From contig JAHZFC010000145.1 of assembly GCA_019421525.1 (NCBI GenBank), positions 1-5,283 of the forward strand: 5,283 bases of DNA, in the 5' to 3' direction. Under the pieces are notes generated by a model. That model saw only the letters and a list, made by a program, of their open reading frames with translations, made no database searches and had not been told where the DNA came from. How positions within the stretch are numbered: the first letter of the stretch is position 1; each line of letters begins with the position of its first letter. The DNA is from Clostridiales bacterium (GTDB taxonomy: Bacteria; Bacillota; Clostridia; Oscillospirales; Oscillospiraceae). Shown here one piece after another: positions 1 to 5,283 of this stretch. A program made the position numbers and the translations under genes.

Positions 1-822
1 CGCCCGGTCGGCACCTTCCTGTTCCTGGGGCCCACCGGGGTGGGCAAGACGGAGCTGCGCCGGGCCCTGGCCGCCGCCCTGTTCGGCAGCGAGGACAGCC
101 TCATCCGCTTCGACATGTCCGAGTATATGGAAAAGCACGCCGTATCCCGGCTCATCGGCGCGCCGCCGGGCTATGTGGGTTATGAGGAGGGAGGCCAGCT
201 CACCGAGAAGGTCCGCCGCCGCCCCTGGTCGGTGGTGCTCTTTGACGAGCTGGAGAAGGCCCACGACGACCTGCTCAACATCCTGCTCCAGGCGATGGAG
301 GACGGGGTGCTCACCGACGGGCTGGGGCGGAAGGTGGACTTCCGCAACACGGTGCTGGTGATGACCTCCAACATCGGGGCCCGGAAGCTGGTCCACCGGG
401 GCCCTGCCATGGGCTTTGCCGGGGACAGCGGGGGAGACCGGACAGAGAAGGACATCCTGGCGGAGCTGAAAAAGCGGTTCAAGCCGGAGTTCCTCAACCG
501 GCTGGACGAGGTCATCCTCTTTGACCGCCTGACCCAGCCGGAGACGGAGGACATCGCCGGGCGGCTGCTCACCGCCGTGGCCGGGCGGCTTGGGGCCCTG
601 GGGGTGGGGCTCAGCGCCCCCAGGGAGGCGGTGGCCCTGCTGGCCCGGGAGAGCTTTGACGGCGACAACGGCGCCCGGCCCCTCCGCCGGGCCATCCGGA
701 ACCAGGTGGAGGAGCCTGCGGCGGAGCTGCTGCTGTCTCACGAGCTAAACCGGGGGGACACCCTGTGCCTGGCGGTGGAGGAGGAGAAGCTGGTCCTCCG
801 GCCGGAGAAACGCCAGGTGTAG
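1..822 (+). CDS. clpC: ClpC-like ATP-dependent Clp protease ATP-binding subunit, C-terminal part (5' truncated by window)
   Basis: This is the last 273 residues of a Hsp100/Clp AAA+ unfoldase, open from base 1, so the true start lies outside the window. What remains is the second AAA+ module (D2) and the C-terminal small domain. Visible motifs by visible residue: Walker A GPTGVGKT (10-17), substrate-gripping pore loop GYVG (57-60), Walker B VVLFDE (78-83), sensor 1 TSN (122-124), arginine finger in FLNRLDE (R167), sensor 2 GARPLRR (224-230). The MGF tripeptide at 137-139 sits where ClpC has VGF and ClpX has IGF, the loop that docks on ClpP. ClpB lacks this loop, so I call ClpC, a cytoplasmic unfoldase feeding proteins to ClpP. 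The residue before GARPLRR is Asn (GDNGARP) where Tyr is usual. The N-terminal domain, D1 and any ctsR-mcsA-mcsB neighbours are not visible. The gene converges on the phosphate transporter with 3 bp between stops, and no terminator is evident. Confidence 0.93.
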   Translation, partial: RPVGTFLFLGPTGVGKTELRRALAAALFGSEDSLIRFDMSEYMEKHAVSRLIGAPPGYVGYEEGGQLTEKVRRRPWSVVLFDELEKAHDDLLNILLQAMEDGVLTDGLGRKVDFRNTVLVMTSNIGARKLVHRGPAMGFAGDSGGDRTEKDILAELKKRFKPEFLNRLDEVILFDRLTQPETEDIAGRLLTAVAGRLGALGVGLSAPREAVALLARESFDGDNGARPLRRAIRNQVEEPAAELLLSHELNRGDTLCLAVEEEKLVLRPEKRQV

Positions 823-825
823 CCT

Positions 826-1794
826 TCAGCCCAGCATCAGCCGGGTGAGCACGAAGGACAGCGCCCCGCAGAAGGGAAAGGTGAGGGCCCAGGCCCCGGC
901 GATCTCCAGGGCGGGCTTCAGCGCCACCCCCGCGCGGCGGCCGGTGAGCCCCACCCCGCAGATGGCGGCCACCTTGGTGTGGGTGGTGGACACGGGCAGC
1001 CCCAGCAGGGAGCACCCCAGCAGGCACACCCCCGCCCCCAGGTCGGCGGCCAAGCCATCCTTTGGGGTGAGGGGAGTGAGCTCCCGGCCCACCTTTTCCA
1101 CGATGGGCCTGCCCCCCAGGGCGGTGCCCGCGGCCATCACGGCGGCGCACACCAGCACCAGGGACAGGGTGGGGGAGGGGGCCTCCGCCCCGCCCAGGGA
1201 GCCCGCCAGCAGGAGCAGGGCCATGAACTTCTGTCCGTCCTGGGCCCCGTGGAGGGCGGCCATGGCCCCCGCCGCCACCCGCTGCCAGGTGACGGCGCAG
1301 CACCGCCTGCGGCTGAGCCATCCGCTGGCCCAGCGGCCCCCCAGCCCTCCCACCAGCAGGGACAGGAACAGCCCGGCCACCACCCGGGCCCAGGCGTCGG
1401 CATTGAGCCGGGCCGCCTGGCCCCCCAGGGCCAGGGCCGCCCCGGCAAGCCCCGCCATGAGGGCGTGGCTCTCGCTGGTGGGCAGGCCGAACCGCCAGGC
1501 CAGCACCGCCCACAACAGGATGGACAGCATGGCCGCGCACAGGGCGGCGAGGGCGGCCTCCTGCCCGCCGGGGAAGATGATCAGGTCCTCCACCGTGGCG
1601 GCCACGGCGGGCAGCAGCAGGCAGGCCAGGGCGGCCCCCAGAAAGTTGCACCCCGCGGCCAGCCACACCCCCTGACGGAAGGTGAGAGAGCCGGAGCCCA
1701 CGGCGGTGGCGATGGCGTTGGGCGCGTCGGTCCAGCCGTTGACGAAGATGACGGCCAGCACCAGCAGCCGGATGAGAAAGACGGTGACGGTCAT
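826..1794 (-). CDS. pit: PiT-family inorganic phosphate transporter
   Basis: This encodes a 322-residue, very hydrophobic membrane protein of the PiT (PHO4) family, which imports phosphate, usually as a metal-phosphate complex, coupled to H+ or Na+. The family's duplicated signature is visible: NGWTDAPNAIAT at residues 19-30, and its second copy HGAQDGQKF at 182-190, each keeping the central Asp. Two further conserved loops are GLPTSESHAL (103-112) and GLPVSTTHTK (265-274). The length fits short Gram-positive PiT proteins. The ATG at 1794 is chosen because the first helix (FLIRLLVLAVIFVNG) begins just after it and GGGGGA lies 6 nt upstream. The frame stays open upstream only because of GC content, and it overlaps the next gene there. 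The ribosome binding site lies inside a strong hairpin (1798-1849). No PhoU-like (DUF47) partner gene is seen beside it. Some PiT proteins move sulfate (B. subtilis CysP), so the substrate is inferred from family. Confidence 0.93.
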   Translation of the reverse strand: MTVTVFLIRLLVLAVIFVNGWTDAPNAIATAVGSGSLTFRQGVWLAAGCNFLGAALACLLLPAVAATVEDLIIFPGGQEAALAALCAAMLSILLWAVLAWRFGLPTSESHALMAGLAGAALALGGQAARLNADAWARVVAGLFLSLLVGGLGGRWASGWLSRRRCCAVTWQRVAAGAMAALHGAQDGQKFMALLLLAGSLGGAEAPSPTLSLVLVCAAVMAAGTALGGRPIVEKVGRELTPLTPKDGLAADLGAGVCLLGCSLLGLPVSTTHTKVAAICGVGLTGRRAGVALKPALEIAGAWALTFPFCGALSFVLTRLMLG

Positions 1795-1797
1795 AGA

Positions 1798-1849
1798 AAG
1801 TCCCCCATATCCTTGGAAAGTTTGTCCACTTTCAGGATATGGGGGACTT
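1798..1849 (-). promoter_or_regulatory. Large hairpin sequestering the ribosome binding site of the phosphate transporter gene
   Basis: The arms AAGTCCCCCATATCC (1798-1812) and GGATATGGGGGACTT (1835-1849) are perfect 15-bp inverted repeats. Pairing continues inward with 1813-1834, then a 2-nt bulge (1814-1815), then GAAAGT (1816-1821) against ACTTTC (1828-1833), leaving a 6-nt loop (1822-1827). That is 22 paired positions in 52 nt. In the transporter mRNA the 3' arm contains the only plausible Shine-Dalgarno (GGGGGA, 1801-1806), and the ATG follows 3 nt after the hairpin base. No poly-U tract follows, so it is not a standard intrinsic terminator. It could be a translational on/off structure, a DNA operator, or a copy of a palindromic repeat family. 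The structure is seen directly and the role is inferred. Confidence 0.75.
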
Positions 1850-1871
1850 GTCCGGTTTATGAGAAGATTTT

Positions 1872-1884
1872 GCCTTGGTAAGGC
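1872..1884 (-). other. Short hairpin just after the membrane-protein stop codon
   Basis: On the minus strand GCCTT-ACC-AAGGC forms a 5-bp stem with a 3-nt loop, starting 1 nt after the TAG stop of the membrane-protein gene (1886-1888). The following bases are AAAATCTTCT, which lacks a proper U-run, so it is at best a weak terminator. Transcription from the sigma-factor operon may continue into the phosphate transporter gene, 91 bp further on. Confidence 0.3.
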
Positions 1885-1885
1885 C

Positions 1886-3349
1886 CTACTGCCAGGTGGG
1901 GGGCAGGGTGGCGGCGTCATCCGGCGCGCCCTCCCGGAAGCGGAACAAGGCGAAAGCCTGATGGGTGGGGAAGTGGGTGTGGCCAAAGACCCACCCCTGG
2001 TACTCTGCCGGCTCCCAGGGGTAGCACAGCCAGCCCTCCTGATGGGTGTAACGGGCATCGGCGTTGAAGTTGACGAACTGCTCGAAGGGGAGGATCTGGG
2101 CGGTATAGGTGACGTAGAAGCGGATGTTCTCCCCCTGCCGGGGCAGGGAGAAGTCCAGCTCGTACCCTTCATAGCGGTGGGGGCCGAAGAAGGTGTCCTC
2201 GGTCCAGGACTGGCAAGCCCCGGACAGGGGAGACTGATATAACTGGCCGTCCTCCTCCCACATAATTCGCCCCTGAAGGGAGGACAGGTCGGCAATCGCC
2301 TGGTCGTGGGAGGCGGTGATGATGTCCAGGCATTCCCGGAGCCGGTATTTAGGCTCATCCTCCCAAGAGAACCAGATGAAATAGCGCACCTGATCGTCAG
2401 GCAGCTGTACCTGGATGAAATGGGAAGACACTTGGCCCACTTCGTACCCATACCCGTACTCGTCCGGGGAGGAGACAGGATCGGACGCGACTTGTACGTC
2501 CTGTGCCCCCTCCAGCAGGGCCACCTCCTCATCGGTGAGGTCGGAGAGCACCTCCTCCGGGAAGCCCATCTTCCGCAGCTCCAGGCGCAGCTCCTCCTGT
2601 CCCGTCTCCTGCTGGGCCGGAGCGGCCTGGGGGGGCGGATAGCGGTTGAAGAAGAACGTGCAGGCCAGAACCGCCAGCAAAGTGATCCCCAGGCTGACGA
2701 TCAGCACCTTTCCGTTGGACAGCCGCACCGGGGCAGGCTGGATGGCGTAGCCCGCCTCGTCCATGCGGGTGCTGAGCATGACCAGGCGGACGATGATGAT
2801 CAGCCAGATGAAGAGCAGCAGGACGATCAGGAATGTCGAGCTGGCCTGCAGCAGGCCCAAGACGAACAGGACGCTGTACCAGATGACCAGGCCGCCGGCG
2901 CAGGCGGCTTTGGCCGGCTGCCCCGCGTGGCGGGCCACAGAGCGCAGTCCCAGCCACAGGGCAAAGTAGACCAGCCAGACGCACAACGCGATGCCGATTC
3001 CCAGAAGAAAATCCAACCGGTCAGTCACCCCGGTGGCCAGGGGGGTGGCCAGCAGCACATACCAGCTCAGGCGCACCACCGCCAGCAGAGAGGTCAGGAC
3101 ATAGGCGAACCGAAACCACCCGTTCGTCCGCCGCAGGGAGCGAAAGCCCAGACACAGCAGCATGGTGCCCAGGGCGGGCAGGACATAGTCCAGGATGCCG
3201 AAATGGAAGATGCAGGTGGTCAGGGCCATGCCCCAGCAGATCAGCGTCAGCGCCCGCCGCCAGGGGTCAGGGGATGCCTGCTCCACAGACTCGGGCGGGA
3301 GCTGGTCGGCCCCCTGGTAGAGCAGCTGGTCAAAGTCACGGTCAGTCAT
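1886..3349 (-). CDS. Seven-helix membrane protein with extracellular C-terminal domain; putative anti-sigma/sensor partner of the ECF sigma factor
   Basis: I do not recognise a named family for this 487-residue protein. Residues 1-32 are a short acidic, presumably cytoplasmic segment (TDRDFDQLLYQGADQLPPES). Seven hydrophobic stretches follow at about 33-50, 53-70, 80-101, 113-136, 151-167, 171-193 and 215-234. Residues 235 to the end form a soluble domain rich in aromatic residues. An odd helix number with the N-terminus inside places this domain outside the cell. It begins with a Pro/Gln-rich linker and the acidic helical motif FPEEVLSDLTDEEVALLEG (263-281), and has three Cys (340, 379, 442). 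The ATG at 3349 is preferred over the GTG at 3358: GGAGG at 3358-3362 sits 8 nt before the ATG but overlaps the GTG. The start overlaps the sigma-factor stop by 8 bp, so the two are probably translationally coupled. That arrangement suggests a membrane sensor holding or releasing the sigma factor, but no known anti-sigma fold is visible. Confidence 0.85.
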   Translation of the reverse strand: MTDRDFDQLLYQGADQLPPESVEQASPDPWRRALTLICWGMALTTCIFHFGILDYVLPALGTMLLCLGFRSLRRTNGWFRFAYVLTSLLAVVRLSWYVLLATPLATGVTDRLDFLLGIGIALCVWLVYFALWLGLRSVARHAGQPAKAACAGGLVIWYSVLFVLGLLQASSTFLIVLLLFIWLIIIVRLVMLSTRMDEAGYAIQPAPVRLSNGKVLIVSLGITLLAVLACTFFFNRYPPPQAAPAQQETGQEELRLELRKMGFPEEVLSDLTDEEVALLEGAQDVQVASDPVSSPDEYGYGYEVGQVSSHFIQVQLPDDQVRYFIWFSWEDEPKYRLRECLDIITASHDQAIADLSSLQGRIMWEEDGQLYQSPLSGACQSWTEDTFFGPHRYEGYELDFSLPRQGENIRFYVTYTAQILPFEQFVNFNADARYTHQEGWLCYPWEPAEYQGWVFGHTHFPTHQAFALFRFREGAPDDAATLPPTWQ

Positions 3350-3899
3350 GCCATTCACCTCCCAGCTCTTTTTGCAGGCGCTTTCGGATGCGGTACAGCC
3401 GGCCCTCCACCGCCCGCTCCGTGAGGCCCAGCTCGGCGGCGATCTGGGCGGCAGGCTGGTAGTAGTAGTATTTCCGGTAGAACAGCGCCCGGTCCCGGTC
3501 GGGCAGCCGCCCCACCGCCCGGACCACCGCCTCCAGCCGCTCCTTTTGGAGCAGGGCCTGCTCGGGAGTGGGGGCGGGGTCGGTGAGCTGACTGTGGTCG
3601 TCCAGGCTCTCCCACTGGGGGCGGCGGTTTTGGCTCCTGAGGTAGTTCAGGGCGGTGTTCCGGGCCAGCACGGACAGCCAGCCGGGAAAGCTGCCGTTGG
3701 TGCGGTCGAACCGGCTGATATTTTCCCAGGCCCGGTGGACGGCGTCCGCCAGACACTCTTCCCGGTCCCGCGCATCGGGGAGGATGGGGGCAATGATGTA
3801 GCGCAGCAGGGGGGTGTAGGCGGTCTGGAATTCCTCCAGCGCCTCCGGCTCCCGGGCCAGCATGCGGGCGATCAGGGCGGATCCTTCGCGGCTGTCCAT
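3342..3899 (-). CDS. ECF-type sigma-70 family RNA polymerase sigma factor
   Basis: This 185-residue protein has the two-domain layout of extracytoplasmic-function sigma factors, which direct RNA polymerase to a small regulon on a signal. Region 2 covers about residues 19-93: EECLADAVHRAWENISRFD matches the core-binding helix of region 2.2, and FPGWLSVLARNTALNYLRSQ is the region 2.3-2.4 helix that opens and reads the -10 element. A Pro/acidic linker (94-118) follows. Region 4 (about 122-178) contains LPDRDRALFYRKYYYYQ and the helix-turn-helix AAQIAAELGLTERAVEGRLYRIRKRL, which reads the -35 element. There is no region 1.1 or 3. The run of four Tyr at 144-147 is unusual to the eye. The ATG at 3899 follows AGGAGG (3909-3914) at 9 nt. 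The downstream membrane-protein gene overlaps it by 8 bp and is its likely regulator. The regulon and the signal cannot be read from this window. Confidence 0.92.
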   Translation of the reverse strand: MDSREGSALIARMLAREPEALEEFQTAYTPLLRYIIAPILPDARDREECLADAVHRAWENISRFDRTNGSFPGWLSVLARNTALNYLRSQNRRPQWESLDDHSQLTDPAPTPEQALLQKERLEAVVRAVGRLPDRDRALFYRKYYYYQPAAQIAAELGLTERAVEGRLYRIRKRLQKELGGEWHD

Positions 3900-4038
3900 G
3901 GCCCCATGCCTCCTCTCAAGTTCTCTCTACACCCTATATTACACCAAAAGTGGACAGAGCCCACGGGAAATGGAAAAATATTTTTATGACTTTTTCACAG
4001 CAATGCTTTAACTCGATAAAAAAGTTTGCCCAAGGGGG
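3900..4038. other. AT-rich intergenic region upstream of the sigma-factor gene
   Basis: This stretch holds the leader and presumed promoter of the minus-strand sigma gene and is far richer in A+T than its surroundings. On the minus strand a TAATAT box (3936-3941) is a possible -10, but 16-18 nt upstream nothing resembles TTGACA. The promoter may therefore be of a non-housekeeping type, possibly autoregulated by the ECF factor, or weak. A 12-bp palindrome AAAAATATTTTT lies at 3974-3985 and further A/T runs at about 3986-4024. No gene is supported here. Confidence 0.5.
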
Positions 4039-4067
4039 TTGACAACTGCCCGCCATGTGCGTATAAT
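4039..4067 (+). promoter_or_regulatory. Consensus sigma-A promoter of the T-box/trpX transcript
   Basis: TTGACA at 4039-4044 and TATAAT at 4062-4067 are both perfect housekeeping hexamers separated by the optimal 17 bp. Transcription should begin at about 4074-4075, some 10 nt before the T-box leader. A strong constitutive promoter fits a system whose control lies in downstream attenuation. Confidence 0.93.
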
Positions 4068-4083
4068 ACACCACAACAAGAGA

Positions 4084-4355
4084 ACACGACAAACCTGTGA
4101 CGGAGAGAAGTACCCAGCATGGCAAACCTTCAGAGAGTCCCGGATGGTGGAAGCGGGGCGGGGCGCGGCTGGCGAATGGACTTCGGAGGGCGGACCGAAA
4201 GGGTACACCGAGTAGGGACCGACGGGTATCCCACCCGTTATCCATCGGGGCGCGTATGATGGTACGCGTAAGCGAGGGGACGTTTTCAAAACGTCAATTT
4301 GGGTGGTATCGCAGAAGCAATGGCTTTTGTCCCATGGAGGGGCAAAGGCTTTTTT
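4084..4355 (+). promoter_or_regulatory. T-box riboswitch, tryptophan (UGG) specifier
   Basis: A T-box leader binds a specific tRNA and lets transcription continue only when that tRNA is uncharged. Stem I: AGUA (4109-4112) faces GAA (4174-4176) as the loop-E element, next to the helix CCAGC (4114-4118)/GCUGG (4168-4172). The codon right after GAA is UGG (4177-4179), followed by a purine, giving tRNA-Trp. The distal part has AGAGAG (4132-4137) and the loop AUGGUGGAAGC (4144-4154). GUAGG (4212-4216) and the Stem III helix ACGGG (4222-4226)/CCCGU (4234-4238) follow. The T-box proper is at 4300-4313. Antiterminator: UGGG (4300-4303) pairs with CCCA (4331-4334), enclosing the bulge UGGUAUC (4304-4310), and GCAGAAGC (4311-4318) pairs with GCUUUUGU (4323-4330). 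The first base differs from the usual AGGG, but its partner changes too, so pairing is kept. The TrpX-type gene downstream agrees with the Trp specifier. Confidence 0.95.
4322..4355 (+). terminator. Intrinsic terminator of the T-box leader
   Basis: GGCTTTTGTCCC (4322-4333) pairs with GGGGCAAAGGCT (4339-4350), including three G-U pairs, across a 5-nt loop. A T-run follows at 4350-4355. The 5' arm is the same sequence that forms the 3' side of the antiterminator, so the two folds exclude each other. Charged tRNA-Trp should leave this hairpin free to stop transcription before trpX. Confidence 0.92.
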
Positions 4356-4372
4356 ATTTGCTTTGACCTCCT

Positions 4373-4393
4373 CCGGGCCCTGGCAAGGCCCGG
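4373..4393 (+). other. GC-rich hairpin between the T-box terminator and the trpX start
   Basis: CCGGGCC (4373-4379) and GGCCCGG (4387-4393) are perfect 7-bp arms around a 7-nt loop. No U-run follows, so it is not a second intrinsic terminator. It lies about 30 nt before the trpX ribosome binding site in the readthrough transcript. It might stabilise the mRNA 5' end after processing or simply be a structured spacer. Confidence 0.55.
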
Positions 4394-4434
4394 TTCATCT
4401 GCCATCCAATATAAAACATTTGGAGGAAACGAAT

Positions 4435-5283
4435 ATGAAAAAGCGCAACATGATGAAGAAGCTCTTCGCCCTCACCGCCGCCTGTGCCATGGCAGTGTCC
4501 CTGGCGGCCTGCTCCACCGGCGACGGCCAGCAGTCCCAGTCTGCCAGCACGCAGCCCCAGAGCTCGGATTCCGGCGACACCAGCTCTGAGCCGGCGGAGG
4601 GGGCGACCTATAAAGTGGCCATCATCAAGCAGATGGACCACGCCTCCCTGGATGAGATCGCCGCCGCCATCGAGGCGAGGCTTGACGAGATCGCCGCCGA
4701 GAACGGCGTGACCATCGAGTACACCACCACCTCCGGCCAGGGGGACCAGACCATCCTCATGCAGCTGGCCGACCAGGCCATCGCCGACGGGGTGGACGCC
4801 ATCATCCCCATCGCCACCACCGCAGCCCAGGTGGCCGCCGTGTCCGCCGAGGACACCCAGACCCCTGTGGTGTACGCCGCCATCTCCGACCCGGCCACCG
4901 CCAACATGACGGGCATCGACTATGTCACCGGCACCAGCGACGCGCTGAACACCACCTACATCCTGGACATGATGCTGGCCGCCGACCCCAACGTGGAGAC
5001 CGTTGGCCTGCTCTACTCCCTGTCTGAGCCCAACTCCGCCACCCCCATCGAAGAGGCCAAGGCCTACCTGGACGAGAAGGGCATCGCCTACACCGAGCAG
5101 ACCGCCAACACCAACGACGAGGTGGTGGCCGCCGCCTCCGCCCTCATCGCCGCCGGGGTGGACGCCATCTTCACCCCCACAGACAATATCATCATGGCCG
5201 CCGAGCTGGCCATCTATGAGGACCTGGCCGCCGCCGGCATCCCCCACTACACCGGGGCCGACTCCTTCGTGCGCAACGGCGCC
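4435..5283 (+). CDS. trpX: Tryptophan ABC transporter substrate-binding lipoprotein, TrpX-like (3' truncated by window)
   Basis: The first 283 residues are visible and the frame is open to the window end. The N-terminus MKKRNMMKKLFALTAACAMA is a lipoprotein signal peptide ending in lipobox LAAC, with Cys26 as the lipidated residue. A Ser/Gln/Glu-rich tether runs to about residue 57. The mature domain matches the ABC_sub_bind type (periplasmic-binding fold, predicted tryptophan/tyrosine binders): VAIIKQMDHASLDE near 60-73, a SGQGDQ segment, AIIPIATTAAQVAA, the AAISDPA and VTGTSD loops, GLLYSLSEPNS, and DAIFTPTDN. The protein should sit outside the membrane and deliver ligand to a permease and ATPase, probably encoded just downstream. 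The ATG at 4435 has GGAGG (4422-4426) 8 nt upstream, and the signal peptide starts there. Control is by the Trp T-box in its leader. Ligand identity rests on that UGG specifier plus family resemblance. Confidence 0.93.
   Translation, partial: MKKRNMMKKLFALTAACAMAVSLAACSTGDGQQSQSASTQPQSSDSGDTSSEPAEGATYKVAIIKQMDHASLDEIAAAIEARLDEIAAENGVTIEYTTTSGQGDQTILMQLADQAIADGVDAIIPIATTAAQVAAVSAEDTQTPVVYAAISDPATANMTGIDYVTGTSDALNTTYILDMMLAADPNVETVGLLYSLSEPNSATPIEEAKAYLDEKGIAYTEQTANTNDEVVAAASALIAAGVDAIFTPTDNIIMAAELAIYEDLAAAGIPHYTGADSFVRNGA

Noticed and set aside
596..625. 9-bp inverted repeat CCCTGGGGG/CCCCCAGGG inside clpC
   Set aside because: It falls inside conserved reading frame with a 12-nt gap and no U-run. 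G/C-rich codons produce such matches easily, so it is not a supported terminator.
1823..1832. The 10-mer TGTCCACTTT in the pit hairpin loop, also present as its reverse complement at 3947-3956 upstream of the sigma gene
   Set aside because: The two copies are in opposite orientation relative to their genes and at different distances from them. A single shared 10-mer between two non-coding regions is too weak to call a common operator without more sites.
1795..2532. An upstream extension of the phosphate transporter frame by about 246 codons
   Set aside because: The frame is open only because of high G+C. The extension runs through the downstream hairpin and the membrane-protein gene, has no transporter-like sequence, and the start at 1794 has a ribosome binding site and a first helix.
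4174..4180. AUG (Met) as the T-box specifier, one base before UGG
   Set aside because: The A73-matching UGGU bulge would fit tRNA-Met, but the codon conventionally begins right after the loop-E GAA, which gives UGG followed by a purine. The downstream TrpX-type protein also agrees with tryptophan.
3934..4289. Two minus-strand open frames of 93 and 103 codons antisense to the T-box
   Set aside because: They are antisense to a conserved RNA element, have no recognisable domains, and contribute nothing that the riboswitch does not explain.
4097..4366. An 89-codon plus-strand open frame in the leader of trpX
   Set aside because: It lies entirely across the T-box stems and terminator, whose bases are fixed by RNA structure, and has no ribosome binding site of its own.
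4354..5247. A 297-codon minus-strand open frame opposite trpX
   Set aside because: It is a Gly/His/Val-rich shadow of the G/C-rich codons of the lipoprotein gene, with low-complexity sequence and no domain. The plus-strand frame has a signal peptide, ribosome binding site and clear family match.

Overview
The window looks like chromosomal DNA from a GC-rich gut Firmicute, most likely Oscillospiraceae (the Flavonifractor/Lawsonibacter/Oscillibacter neighbourhood). The signs are very high G+C with G/C-rich third codon positions, AGGAGG-type ribosome binding sites, a ClpC-type Hsp100, a T-box leader, and a sigma-factor/membrane-protein pair of a kind typical of Clostridia. The genus call is inference. 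GC-rich codon use also creates many long open frames antisense to real genes, and these are not annotated.

Layout. Bases 1-822 (+) are the 3' end of a ClpC-like AAA+ unfoldase gene. Its stop lies 3 bp from the stop of a convergent gene at 826-1794 (-), a PiT-family inorganic phosphate transporter. Immediately upstream of the transporter start is a near-perfect hairpin (1798-1849) that pairs its ribosome binding site. Further upstream on the same strand is a two-gene unit: an ECF-type sigma-70 factor (3342-3899) overlapping by 8 bp a seven-helix membrane protein with a large C-terminal extracellular domain (1886-3349). This is a likely sigma/anti-sigma or sensor pair.

Bases 3900-4434 are a divergent regulatory region. 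An AT-rich part (3900-4038) faces the sigma gene. Then comes a perfect TTGACA-N17-TATAAT promoter (4039-4067) and a complete T-box riboswitch (about 4084-4355). The riboswitch has a UGG (tryptophan) specifier, an antiterminator with the T-box bulge, and a mutually exclusive intrinsic terminator. It precedes a lipoprotein gene truncated by the window end (4435-5283) that encodes an ABC-transporter substrate-binding protein of the TrpX type. Leader and protein independently point to tryptophan uptake controlled by uncharged tRNA-Trp.

The gene families are mostly known. The items most worth a second look are the sequestered ribosome binding site of the phosphate transporter, the unusual seven-helix partner of the sigma factor, and the T-box bulge base, which does not match the usual tRNA-Trp discriminator.
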